Assembly (NCBI GenBank): GCA_021018815.1
Contig: JAITYX010000063.1
Location: 3,204,001 to 3,268,000 of the forward strand
DNA: 64,000 nucleotides
Direction of reading: 5' to 3'
From: Talinum fruticosum
Taxonomy: Eukaryota > Streptophyta > Magnoliopsida > Caryophyllales > Talinaceae
Below are positions 11,564 to 23,262 of this stretch, piece by piece; within the stretch, counting starts at the first letter, position 1; each line of letters starts with the position of its first letter. Both the position numbers and the translations under genes were made by a program. The notes beneath the pieces were generated by a model. That model was not told the DNA's origin. It did no database searches and saw nothing but the letters and a program-made list of their open reading frames with translations.

Positions 11564-12590
11564 TTAGCATTCTTCTTTAAGATCTTGAGTTCGAATATCC
11601 ATTTTAGTCTTGATTAAATGTTCCTTTAATTGACAATATATTGACCTAGTTCCATTGCATAAGTCATTCATTGTGTCAATACTGCATAAGAGCATAATTG
11701 GACAACCAACTTTTAATTTAAGAGCATGTGGTGACAATCCTCCAAAAGGTAATGCATTCAAGAAATCTAGATATAGATATTGGACATTATTGGGGGACAT
11801 AGTCAATAAAGTCTTAAATCTTTTCGGTTCCGGCAAATTTGTCAATGATTTTGTCATTCGAAGTGTGAAGTACTTCATTTGTAGGGATGACTATAACTTT
11901 GTGTATCATCTCGCATGGTTACTCAAATCGGGGAAGATCGCATCAATTAAATCATCAACAAGATTACCACGATTAGGTAATATGGGTACCGATGGTGACG
12001 AGCTTGATCTTATCTTCATCGACGATACATTCACGTCCATCTCCACTCTAAGCAAGAAAGTTGCAAAATCCTCAAGTCGAGACCTCATGTTTTGTGTTAA
12101 ATGAATTACCCGAACATGTGTCTACAATGTTGACTTGATGAAACATGCATTGATTGTCTCAATTTTAGTACCCTTTGATATAATTAGTAAGACATATATA
12201 AAATCTTCACCAAAGATCATCACTTTGTCTCGGAAAGGGAGGTTTACTCCCATAATATCCCTAAAACCGCTACCGGTAGTCTCAATGCACGTTAATGAGT
12301 TACAGTGGCCTCATCTCATATAATAAGTGCAACCTGTTTTATCAAATGCATTTCAACATATTGTCTAGTAAGACAACATATTGGATGCATGTAGAGCAAT
12401 TGGAAGTCCAAAGGTTTATGTGCTATTTTAGCTTATATAAAAGTGTTGCAACAATTCAAGAGAATGTTGCAACGAGTCTAAATTGACCTTCAAATTTCAC
12501 ATTAGGAAGAATGACATGATATAAAAATGTTTTTTCTCGTCCCACCAGGGCTATTTACGAAAAGCATACCGTTGTTTATGCTAATAGCCT
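11564..12590 (-). pseudogene. Helitron PIF1-type helicase relic
   Basis: On the minus strand the order of a Helitron/PIF1 helicase can be followed across frame breaks. A Walker A-like MLFVNSPGGTRKN lies at about 12530-12570 (consensus GPGGTGKT; the conserved Gly is Arg and the Ser/Thr is Asn). A DEA-type Walker B follows near 12315, then KVMIFGEDF near 12220 (consensus V-V-x-G-G-D-F), then NMRSRLEDFATFLLRV near 12080. NALPFGGLSPHALKLKVGCP and MLLCSIDTMNDLCNGTRSI, the C-terminal motif block, lie at about 11650-11760. Stops between blocks and changed Walker residues show it is dead. The Rep domain and the Helitron ends (5' TC, 3' CTRR hairpin) were not found; sequence up to about 13050 may belong to the same element. 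Confidence 0.75.
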
Positions 12591-14400
12591 CCATAATTGT
12601 GTTAATGCATATCGTCGGTTATCATTTAGATTTGGGGCACCATGCATATCTTTAGGTGGCACTGACGCGGACAATTCAACATGTAAAAACGCTAGACAAT
12701 TGAGTCTCTTCATCAACTTGTAATTAGTTGGAGGTTAAAATATGTATTTATAACCTAAATTAGCATTCAATATGTTTTAAGTAGAACGGAATTAAGTGCA
12801 AAATCATAATCTGTTGAGGAAGTTGAATGATAATCCTCAACCATGAATGGAAAAAATTCATCCTAATAGTTACGGACTCCAATTGGTTGATCATATACCA
12901 AAACAAAGTGACAGCTAACCATCGAAATGATGATGACATTCTTGTCATAGATGCATCCATTAAACATCATCGAATATTGGTGTCATTATGCTTGAGACTT
13001 AATTTTTCTACCGTTTCTCGATCGTTGGATAAGTAATACCATTAACCTGTTTTGAGATGTGCAAATGATTACGAACTTTTAACATGATTGAACAACAATT
13101 GCATATAAAATATTTCTCCATATGGATTCACAGTATATATTCGGTCAATAACTCTTTGATTACTTTATCTCGTTCTCTAATAATGTGAGGTTTCAATCCA
13201 TCGATAATGTTTAAGAAACCTTGCATAAACATAGTTTCTTTCTTCCGAATCAATAATGTTTATATTGAAAAATTCTATAAAATGTCATACGGATAATCTG
13301 TAAATTAATTTATCTTATTAATTTTCCTATCTAACGATTAAAAATTAAATTGAATTAAATTTTCCTATCTAACATTTCTATGCTCTAAATATTACTCACT
13401 TCTTGACACCTCTCCTCATTGACCCGTCTCTCCCGGTCTCTGCTCCGGGCTCCCTCTCTCCGGCTCCCTCTCTGCCATCGCTGGGCTCTCTCTCTCGGGC
13501 TGTCACTATCCATCTTCCTTGCCGGCTCATTGTTGCTCTCCCTCTCCGACTCCCTGTCGCTCTCTGGCTACCTCACGCTTTCCGACTCTCGCTCTGCCAT
13601 CGCTGGGCTATTTCTCTCCGGCTCTCACTCTTCATCTTCCGCTCTCGCTCGTTCTTGCTCTTGATATCCAACCCGCTTTTGCTCACCGGCTCCCTCTCGC
13701 TCTCTCCATTGCTTTTAGGTATGTTCAATTGGATCTCAAAATGGCGCCTCTCTCTCCATCTTTTTGGTATGTTCAACAGTTTTTGGGTATTGTTCAATAA
13801 TTACATCTATGTTTTATGTTTTACATTTCGAGAAGAAAGGTTCAGATGTATGTAATAATGTGGGCTGATCATAACATCGACAATCCCGAATTGTTGCTCT
13901 GTGCCTCTGCCTATCGCTGGAAATTTCGTTCTCCCTTCCCTGTCTTCTCTCCTTCTACCCGAATTCTAGATTTTGCTTTTGTAAATTGTGAGTTTGTATG
14001 GAGTTAGATCTGTGGTGTCTTGTGAATGCTTGGTTGCTTGAATTTCTACAGCTCCTTTATAGATTTTAAACCAAAACAAATAAATAACTGAAGTAAATTG
14101 GTAACCAAATCCAAGAAAAGAAATTGGTGATCGGCTTGATTATTTGCAGAAGATTGGTGACCAAATCCGAAACTTCACAGCTGTTGTGGAAAAATATTTG
14201 CAGAAGATTCATGCTGGTTTGTTAAGAAGTAGATAGTTTAGTAAGAAGAGGGGAAACTGATGGACGGGGAAGAGAGAAACGGACGTGAAATAACTGAATG
14301 AGACAATTGTATCCGTGTAATTTAAGCTAAAAAAGAGGTAAATATGGTAAATCAAAATTTGTATGACACTTCAACCCTCTTCCCTTTATATATAATATAG
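12591..14400. other. No recognisable gene; CT-rich tract
   Basis: 12590-13050 is probably upstream Helitron debris. 13400-13760 is a C+T-rich, imperfectly repetitive block with recurring CTCTCTCCGGCTCCC-like units, which produces overlapping Leu/Ser/Pro-rich frames of no evident function. 13760-14400 is unassigned sequence upstream of SEC20. Confidence 0.5.
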
Positions 14401-14968
14401 ATGGAAAATTATGATATCAAATTCTTATTTTTTGTGATTAGGGCTTAACTCTCCTTCCCCCAAAAAAGGTTCATATGTGGTGATTGGTGAATGCTGATTT
14501 CTGGATCAACAACAATGTGGAATTGGTGAAATAAATGGCATTTTTGCTACAGTTTACTTGTGAGGAGATGGAGTTTCAATTGATGGTATGTAATGACTCC
14601 TTAATTATCCAATTGACTGTTTAATATGCATGATGGGTGGATAACTCCCCAAATCTGAACCATTTCCCGTTACCCAGGATTAGGGAAGTTGGCATTAGTT
14701 AGAGTCTCAGAAACTTCTTGAGTTTCATAATTTGTTTTCTCGACTCTAGTTGGGAATCCCTTTACTGCATTTGAGATTAAAGTAATTCCATGGATGTGAA
14801 AGTTTATGTTTTTGAAAGTACGATTGATGTATAAATACATAAAGAAGTTATGTAAGGTGACCCATGAATCTAATTCATCTAACTTTCACCAATTTAAATT
14901 TCAAATGTACTTAAACAGATATCTGACTGCTGGGTTCAAAAAATTGCTGCTGGTTCTGAAGGCTTGAA

Positions 14969-17900
14969 ATGGACAAGGTTGTTGAAGCTGTGGAAGAAGT
15001 AAAGAAACAGTGGGATGAAACATGGGCTCAAACACAGGGACATATAAAGTCGATAGAAGATTTTGGGAAATCAAGAGAGACAATTGGAGAAAAGAACTCT
15101 CTTCCTAGATTGAACGGTTTGGCACAGGATGGATTAACTATGCTTAACTCACTAGTGCTGAAGTTGGATTTGTTGGCTCCACAACTTCCAACGTATGATG
15201 ACATTCAGTCTGCACAAGCTCTTTTAGAGAGCTGGAGGCAGCAATGTCATAGGTATGTTAAAACTCCATATCCTTCTATTTGTGGATTTTTTTGTTGGGG
15301 GGGTTGGTATAGTATGGAAGAAATATAAGAGGGAAAACGGGCAAGAAAACAACTAACCAATGATTTCTCTTAGTGATTCAGGAAACCCTAAACACTATCT
15401 AATTTATAACTACATAAATAGGTTTGTGTCATTTGATCACATGCTTTATGACTTTTACTCTATCTCTTGCCAATTTCTATAATCTTCAATTTTACGGTGT
15501 CCTCCTATTCGTTCATTTGAGGTTTATAATGAGGTGTTCTTTTTGTTTCATAGCTTACGTGTAGCTTTGAGGAATGCTAATCTTCAAGCAAAGGCAAATG
15601 TTAGGAAATCAGCTCAGGAAGAGGTAATCGAGCCATGTCATGTTATCTAGAGTTAATGCCCCCTCCCCAGGAAAGGTATTTCAGAACAATCTCTTTGCTA
15701 CTTCTGGTTAGAGATCAGGTTTTGTGGATTAATAGCGTTGAACCCCCTGGCAACATATGAGGTTGTCATCTTATATCTTGTCAAGGCCTGTTGAGGCTTG
15801 TCAACGCATGCCAAGAGTGCCATGTGCTTGTCAAACCCAATGTCGTGCGTTTTGTCCCAAACTTTGCTGTCTCATTGCCCTTATTTTTAGAGAATTACCA
15901 AGCTTTGTCCCATATTTTTTCAATTTTTTTTTCTGATTTATACAATGTGGCTTTTTGACGGCATCATAGTTTTTCTAATCACGTAAGAACATCTTTCACT
16001 GTCTATGCAGTACTGCTTCATGAATGCTTTTTAATAATTTTCCACCATCCTTGACCAAGTTAGTATCTCATGTCTTCCCCTCAAGACCAATGTCCTCAAT
16101 GCCTATTACTTCCTGTTGTTGGTAATATTTAATTGTTACCCATGCTTGAGTTCATCGCTAGACATTAAGCCCAGGGATGTCAAGGGTAAAACATTTGTCC
16201 TAGGATAGAAAACTCAATGTATCAAAGCCCTTTTCTCCATGACTTTCACTTTCTGGACATCAAAAGCAACCATATGTATAATTTGATTTTCTTTTAGTAT
16301 AGTATATTACTGCTTATACCACGGCTGCTCTGATATGGTTCTCGTATCTTCTTTCTGGGAAGTGTCAAGCTCCTGAAATATTTTTGCCACTCCTTCCAAT
16401 TTTTAGGTTGTGTGTCTCACAGCACAATCTATAGGGGTACTTGAATACTTGAATGCCCTCCAAGTTTTTGAACAACTAGAAACATCTTATTTCCTTGATT
16501 TCAATATGCCACCAGTGCGGAACATTCTGTTTCAAATCCTTGCTATTAGTCCACTTCTTAAGAAACTTAAACATTTCGTTTCCTTTTTACATTATTATGT
16601 ACAATCACCGTAGCTAGAGAGAGGTCAGATATGCCTTATTTTAAGAAAAGTGCTTCAGCATTAGAAAGTCTGTCAATTCATCTTTCATTGTGTGAAACCC
16701 TGTCTATCTTTGAGAAGGCTGTGTCCAACTTGTTGTATGTTACTCCGTGTGAGTTTGCAATTTCATATCCATGATATTACACTGCTCAGACACTGCCTAA
16801 ACTCCTCCATCTCAGCCCAAGATACAGGGCAACCTCCCATTTTTCTTCACTTGATAAAACACAGTTAAAATCACCTATCACAAATCAACGGCATGGTATT
16901 TACTTTTGTACCAGCCATTTCCCTCAGTAGTTCCCTCCTGTAATTTGCATCATCCTATGCACCACTGGAAAGAAGAATGAAGTGCTGCTAGAGTAATGCA
17001 TGGTTGTACAGTGTATAATCTACTTTGCATTCGCCAACTCCTGTACATCAAAGTGTCAGGTCTTCAAAGGACCAAGTCCCGATTTGAAATGCATCTCCAT
17101 CCCTTCTGCATGTGTGACATTATCTCATTTCATTTGGTTTTTGAAGCTCAACATTTTGTTTTGAAGCACAACTTTATTCAACTAGCCCTAGTAGACAAAC
17201 CTAATTCTGAAGCAGGATTTTCTGAGTTCTTCATGTTTCCTAGGTCCATTGAGGCCTCTTATATTTCGGAAAGCATATCTTAAAAAGCATACCTACCCAT
17301 GCTCAAGGAGAGGGATGTAATCCCTCTCCTTTCTGCACTGCATTCAATGTATATTCCCTTGTGTCTGTTCTTATTGCTATTTTTCTGGGGTATTTTTCCA
17401 TCAGATGTAAAGAAATCATGTCTTAGTGGTTCTTGTGCTGACTGCAGAGAGAACTACTTCTCGGAGGAGGCAGTGAGTCCACAATTCGCAGGCGCAACTT
17501 ACAGTATGTGCTGTCCCTCATTAGTCTGGGAGAGTGAGAGTATTTTTTTATACTCTTTGCTTTAACATAAAAATTCCTTGAATTGTTTTGCAAGAACTAT
17601 GACATGTTAACTAAGTGAAGTCTTGCAGAACAAAGGCTGGGATGACTTCTGCTGCAGAAAGCATCACAGAGTCCCTTCGACGCACTCGCCAAATGATGGT
17701 TCAGGTTGGCAGTTGGTTTATGTGTTGCTATGCTGTGATTATGTATCCATTTATTTTGAATTTATGATAGTATATGCTGTGTCGTGATGGAGTGACATTT
17801 ATCTGCAATCTTATCTTCCAATGTGTAGGAGGTGGAAAGGAGTGCAAATACGCTAATGGCCTTTGGTATGTAAAAATCTCTTCTTTGCCTTATTTGGGTC

Positions 17901-18916
17901 TATAATTTCTTAAAGTTTTTAGTGGATGTACTTGCAATATGAATTGCTTTCTTTCTAGCATTTCAATATGTTCTTGCAAACAATGATACTGCCTATTGTC
18001 TCTTCAACTCATTAGAGATTCCAACCTTTTACTTGGAAACATAGAGGGAGTTGAAACGCCTGGGGGGTTGTGTAATAATGGGAAACAGAAATGGTGAAGA
18101 TGTGAAGATTTGGATTGTTTCCTATTACTTCAATTTTCTAATGGAGGATCTGGAAAATTTCTAATCAAAACTAAGGCTCATTTGGGTTTTTAGTAGTTTT
18201 TAACTTGTTATACTGATTAATCTTCAGCTTTCATGCTGGACTAGCAAATCGATTTCCCTGAAATAACTATGATAAGTCAAACATAGTGCTTGTCCTGTGA
18301 GGTTTTCATGTCAGAAACAACTAAGGAATCATTAGCCAAAGAGAGATTTCAATACTGCTTTCCTTATGGTATCCATGGTACTGTAATTGATGGGCCTATG
18401 TTGATGATCTACTGCTATATTGGAGGTTAACATTTTTCCTTCATGGTCTATAGAGGAATCGACTGGAGTGTTGAAGAAAGCAGAAAAGGAATATAAAGGT
18501 CACCACTCGTTGCTGATGCGTACCCGTAACTTGCTTTCCACAATGCAGCGTCAGGATGTCATCGATCGGTATGGCTTTTTTCCCCCTTCCCTGCCTACTT
18601 TTTGTAATGGTTCTCCTTATTGAGCAAGCGAGAATTTCTCGACAACTTTTCTCTTTTCCTGTACAGGATCATAATGATTGTGGGATTTCTGCTATTCTCT
18701 TTAGCTGTTCTATATGTAGTCTCAAAGCGCATTGGATTACTCAAGCTGCAAAGGGCAGTTACTTCAGCCATAAAGGCTGGTATGATCAAAGGGGCCGGAG
18801 GAGGACAGCCACCAGTTGGCAATGGAATTGATCGGATTAATGTTCTGCAGAATGATAATATACCTCCTACAGTTGGGGGAAACCTGGGTGAACATGCCCG
18901 GCATGATGAACTTTGA
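14969..18916 (+). CDS. SEC20: SEC20-type ER SNARE protein, seven coding exons
   Basis: Coding exons: 14969-15252, 15554-15623, 17448-17503, 17629-17704, 17829-17865, 18454-18568 and 18667-18916. All introns are GT-AG, the frame holds throughout, and 888 nt give 295 residues, close to plant Sec20 proteins. The start is the ATG at MDKVVEAVEEVKK; a likely 5' UTR intron (donor about 14586, acceptor about 14918) precedes it. The protein has a long helical N-terminal half, a Sec20 SNARE-like region around RTRNLLSTMQRQDVIDR, one membrane segment (IIMIVGFLLFSLAVLYVVS, about residues 214-232) and a lumenal tail ending in HDEL. In yeast Sec20 works with Ufe1 and Use1 in Golgi-to-ER retrograde fusion, and its HDEL retains it in the ER. 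No lesion was seen. Intron 2 (1.8 kb) holds an antisense LINE remnant. Confidence 0.93.
16400..17290 (-). mobile_element. LINE/L1 fragment (endonuclease region) in SEC20 intron 2
   Basis: Antisense to SEC20. On the minus strand VIGDFNC (about 16870-16890) is followed, after a frame shift, by KMGGCPVSWAEMEEFRQCLS (about 16795-16845). This is the catalytic GDFN region and following block of plant L1 endonuclease domains. A SKIDRV block follows near 16710, as expected. Weaker endonuclease-like sequence extends up to about 17000. Stops and shifts show it is dead. Outer limits are approximate and no poly-A tail or target duplication was identified. Confidence 0.65.
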
Positions 18917-20545
18917 ACAGATTAATCACTTCCTCATAGTTACCAAGAATGCCTCTGGAGAAGCTCGGTGGGAACCAAATGTGTTAAACTTTATATCACA
19001 CAGATGTAGCCTATTTAGTCATCGAACCGCTTGGATGTTGGTCTTGTGGATATTGAACATTTTTGATAAACTATGTACTATGTTTGCCCGTTGTATATAC
19101 AATTATCAGAGATCAGTTACAGTCAAGCTTTTGTCACTCGGCAAATTCTTTTTGATTTGGTGGTTCTAACGATACTTTTGATTTTCTAATTTTTGAGAGT
19201 AATCGAGGCACAAAGGCGGATGTAGGTGGGTTGATAATGTTGAATTTTTGACATGCTGAATTTTTATTATATTTATTCGAGCTGGTAATTTTGGATTATA
19301 TATCATGTTGTAACTTCAAACCATATTCCACTTGACATTCTCTTCCCACATGTATTTTAGCATAATCTATTCAAGAGAAGACTCCAAGAGCGAGACAAGT
19401 CCTGGAAATGTTTCAGCTCATATGGCGGTTTCAAATTGGAAGTATTTGTAAATACTATCTTCATTAGTTAGCATCTCTTGTATTCCTGCTGGTGAGGTGG
19501 ACTTTGGAGAGAGACAACCACTAATGCTAGAGCCTCATATACTTTCTAACGTCATGTAAATTTTTCGATCTGCATTTTTGAAATCAAAGAAGTTTGTTGC
19601 TGTCTTTTCTCTCTATCTAAAAACCTCAATGTTTATCTCTCAATGAGAGTGATAACTTGATTCTTCCCTTTAATTGGTGCTTAGGCTTTACAAAATTAGT
19701 TGGTGTATTGATCTATCCAAAGATATTCTTTTGGTTGTCAATTGTTTGCATGTTATTATGAGTTTTCTCTTGGATCATCAAATTGAGTTTGTACTCATCA
19801 TCTTTTGAGATCTTTTGCAAATTTTAAATCATTATTTGGTGCTCTATAAGAGTGGGAGCCTAAGCTTGTCCTGAGTTTTCTCCTTTTCCTAAACTGATGT
19901 TCCATTAAACTCTTCCGAGATAAAGCGTCCAACGAGTGCGCCTTATTACAAAGAAAAAAATAAACATAAATTGTTGAAATTAGACAAGTGATAGTCAAAC
20001 TATTATTTTCCTTACATGAAATTATGAATCCAATCATCCGCTATCCAAACATGCTTAAAGGATTCATATTTAGCCAACTAAATAAGCAAAAGAAAGATGC
20101 ATTTTTAACTCCTAACTAATAGATAACAAGATTTATGATAACAACTTTCATAAACTTTATTTGTTGAGTCAACTAATACTTATACTTTTCACTATGTATA
20201 TGTACAACAACCAACTAATTTTATAGGACATTCTTACCTATATCTAAGAATTTGACTTGTAACCATGTTTCTAATATTTGGCACAACATAAAAATAAAAA
20301 ATGTGTTGAAAAACTAAAACAAAAGATAGGTCTAGAAATACTCTTCCTCTTTCAAAGCTGATTCCTTAGATCAATTTTGACTTAGAAGTACCAAATATTT
20401 AGCATCTTAACCCTCATAAAACCTCACTCGTTCACCTACGTTCGATATTACTCATAATCGCATCAGGTGAAAAGAAAATAATTGGAAGTGAACTTACAGC
20501 CTCAAACGATATTTCAAGTTTTCAGAACCTCGACAAGCATCAAAA
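18917..20545. other. SEC20 3' region and intergenic DNA
   Basis: The SEC20 3' UTR probably reaches some hundreds of bases past 18916; candidate AATAAA-like signals are not clear. From about 19350 to the tRNA gene I see only AT-rich sequence with no gene, RNA or repeat features. Confidence 0.4.
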
Positions 20546-20627
20546 GTGGGCGTGCCGGAGTGGTTATCGGGCATGACTAGAAATCATGTGGGCTTTGCCC
20601 GCGCAGGTTCGAATCCTGCCGCTCACG
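20546..20627 (+). tRNA. tRNA-Ser: tRNA-Ser(AGA)
   Basis: 82 nt with a long variable arm, as in class II serine tRNAs. The acceptor stem GTGGGCG pairs with CGCTCAC (one G-U), discriminator G. The anticodon stem is CATGA/TCATG with loop CTAGAAA, giving anticodon AGA at 20579-20581. The T arm has GGTTCGAATCC (B box, 20606-20616) and the A box lies near 20553-20563. No intron and no encoded CCA, as usual for nuclear genes. A CAA-containing upstream stretch (CATCAAAA) fits the plant pol III start context. Confidence 0.97.
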
Positions 20628-20632
20628 TTTTT
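20628..20632 (+). terminator. RNA polymerase III terminator
   Basis: Five consecutive T residues immediately follow the discriminator base of the tRNA-Ser gene. Confidence 0.85.
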
Positions 20633-20813
20633 CTCTCACCATTTTCTTTTTCTCTGAAACTCTCAGTTTCCCTCTCCACCTTCTCTCATAATCATCTCTC
20701 TCATCATGCGGCGCCGTTTGACTTCCCTTTCCAATGAAGAAAGTTAGGTGAGAGAGAAAGCCCATTGATAATACTCGACAAACGAAGCTGGGTGTGAGCC
20801 GAAAAGGGCAGAA

Positions 20814-23078
20814 ATGGAGACGCTGCATTCATGGAAATTGAGGTTTTCATTCAAGAATGCAACCATTCTAGTTTGTCTGTTCAATTTGCTCACTGCGCTT
20901 TACTTGCTCCATGGCTTTCTCTCTCCTCAGCATCCCAAATCAGGTTCTTTTCTTTTCAATTTCTACTGCCTCTTCGTAATTATTATCTTCAGCTTTTGCC
21001 TCCCCATGTTGTCCCATCATTGTTTAATCAGCAATATTGGTCTACTTGTGGATGAATCATCCTTATTTTTGCATTCTTCTTTCTGGGTCTCGAGTGTTTG
21101 GTAATTTGGTACTCCCAATTTGGTATAAAATCAGAAAAATTTTCCCTTTTAATTGAAATTTGGAGCATCTCTATCCTGGGCAGTTATTTTTGTATACATT
21201 TTTTTATTTTCATTTCCTGCTATTATGGTGTTCTTCCAGAGATTCTTTTTAAATTGTTCTTTTTTTTGGGGGAAGAGGTGTTGGGTTTGAGTGTGGGTTT
21301 TGAAGGAAGAGATGAAGGTGAAACTAGGCAGAATTCGAACCCAAAGTCTACGGTGCCAACGTTTGCAAACTTCCCCAAGTTGAGCTAGTTGCTAGTTTCA
21401 TATTGACTTTGCTGGCATCCTTGTTGTTGTAATTGGGATTTTGGAGTTGTGTTTTCTTAGAATAAAATTCAGTAAAGAAGATTCTTTTCATTCCTTGCAC
21501 ATCTAATTTCATCAAGTAATGAACCATTGCTGCCAAGAAGTAGCTGACTTTGGATTGTTTTAAAATGCAGTTCAGCTCAGGTATATCAGGGAATCGGAGG
21601 AGATTCGGCGATCTATGCAGCCATGGGAACTGATCCGAAGAGTATGTATTAGTGCCTTGTCTTTCTGAGTGTTTATCTTTTAACGCTGCTACTGATTTTT
21701 GTCCAAATGATTTCCATGGTTCTATGCACCATATCAATCATGGCTAGGGCTACATTGTGTCTTTACAATCATTAGATTAGGGTTGTAGTACTTAACTGAA
21801 TGTCCCTATTTAATCTGAGTAAGCGAAAGGATCTTAATTCAGAAAGTCACCTATATCCGCTTATTTATGCAAATTTGCCTTTGTAATATGTCCGACCCTC
21901 CACCCAACTTAAGTGGTACCATAGTGGCAATAAATGTTACTCTGTAATTATTGAGCTTGGAATTCTATGCAAGGTTAAGGTGCGCATGCCATATGAAATA
22001 AGATATCAATCGTTTGAGAGGACATATAATCTCCAGTGCAAGCAAGTGCTTTCTCCTTCACGTCAAACCAATGACAATATTTTTGAAATGTTAGGTGAGG
22101 AAATCGAGCAAGAGGGAACTGCTGAACCAGAGACAGTTCAGCATAAAGAGACCAAACAAACAGCTGCTGTCGACCTTTCTAAAAGATTAACAAATGCCCG
22201 CACATTCTCAGATGCAGCAAGCTTGAAAGGTATGTGATCAGAATATGACTGTCCATGAACTCATGGACAATTTTTCCAATCATACTAGTCTATTGATTTG
22301 ATCTGAAAACTTGTTGATACAAGTAATACTAGGGGATTTCACTTGGAAAGAAATGTTCGAACTAATGGATTCGGTCACGTAACCATGGGTTCCAATGTCA
22401 CGAGATCTTGTAGCACTTACCAATGAGGCCCTATCCGATTAGTATTACACAGAAGAAATCAATTCCAGATACTAATACAATTAGAGTCCGCTCTTCATAT
22501 GGACAAACTTGGATTTGCGATCCCAGGTAAGATCGGTTCAGGATCATGGGATCGCTTTTCTATCAGATAGTAAGGCTGTTGCACAAGTTAGATCCTATTC
22601 AACAAGGGAGTGGTTGTCGGTTTAGGAATTTCTTTCCGTTGATCTGTATAAGGGAGATTCTTCCTGCTATATACCTATCTGTATCATTTGGTTATTTATG
22701 ATGCATTTTGTTTCTATAAACACGTTGATCCCTCAAAGGCAGTGCTGAAGCGTTCACGATACTAACTACGTAGATTGGCTGTAGATGAGGATCCTTTCTG
22801 TTGCATCATTTGCATGCTTTTGAGAAAGGGCTATTTAGTTTAGCTGGGACCTGTTAATTATATGAAGTGCGTAAATACTATGAATTAATTGCCTTTTAGC
22901 ATAATTGAACTGCATATGCAGAAACATTGTTTTTGACCACTATCATATGGTTTATGAAGTTTCTCAATCCTTATGCATTCTCTATCCTATAGCATTGGAA
23001 GAATGGCGAAGCGAAAGATGGAGCGTGCTAGACAACGGGAATTGGTTAGAAATGCAACAGCTGCCTCTTAAAGCATGA
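20814..23078 (+). CDS. Small single-pass membrane protein, conserved in plants, function unknown
   Basis: Exons: 20814-20943, 21571-21641, 21974-22229 and 22993-23078, all GT-AG, giving 543 nt and 180 residues as read. The N terminus is a short basic head (METLHSWKLRF) followed by one hydrophobic span (about residues 15-38). The rest is charged and soluble, with LRYIRESEEIRRSMQPWELI, an acidic middle, and ETVQHKETKQTAAVDLSKRL. I recognise this as a conserved plant protein type, without a known role. In the last exon the annotated frame ends in a non-conserved tail (to TGA 23078). A plus-one frame reads KRKMERARQRELVRNATAAS and stops at 23071, and that is the tail expected after ALEEWR. One A appears to be missing near 23008-23010 (CGAAGCGAAAG). 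The coding region begins 187 bp after the tRNA. Confidence 0.75.
22335..22600 (+). other. ycf2: Nuclear plastid DNA fragment (NUPT) from ycf2
   Basis: Lies in the last intron of the membrane-protein gene. Reading through a few indels, it encodes GFGHVTMGSN, RDLVALTNEAL, then sequence matching the ITQKK and QTWDLRSQVRSVQDHG region and AVAQ. This is part of the AAA-ATPase-like C-terminal half of plastid Ycf2. Frame breaks (for example in the segment after NEALS) show it is an old, non-functional copy. The right limit is uncertain; a stretch near 22650 may extend it. Confidence 0.8.
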
Positions 23079-23218
23079 ATGTCACTTCTCCCGACATAGA
23101 GGTGGTCTTGTTGATAGCTGAGGTGCAAAGGTTGGATGTTTGAACAGGTCGATTTCTTCCATTGTTCTCAACCTTATTGTGTATGTGTATATATATACAC
23201 TCAATTCATACTATTATG

Positions 23219-23262
23219 ATCAAGTGTTCCCCCTAAAACCCTAAGGGTGGGGGACACTTGAT
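23219..23262. other. Inverted repeat able to form a hairpin
   Basis: Arms ATCAAGTGTTCCCCC and GGGGGACACTTGAT are complementary apart from one bulged base, separated by about 15 nt. It lies 140 bp after the membrane-protein stop. It might affect the 3' end of that transcript or be a relic of a small transposon; neither is shown. Confidence 0.5.

Noticed and set aside
13403..13855. 150-residue Leu/Ser/Pro-rich frame upstream of SEC20
   Set aside because: Three overlapping frames are open at once in the same CT-rich repeat block; no evidence that it is coding or a SEC20 exon.
17299..17565. Open frame overlapping a SEC20 exon
   Set aside because: The SEC20 exon (17448-17503) is in another frame that joins the neighbouring exons; this frame is a by-product.
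21285..21390. tRNA-like GAATTCGAACCC string suggesting a SINE
   Set aside because: Only a B-box-like string was seen; no A box, tail or target duplication, so not called.
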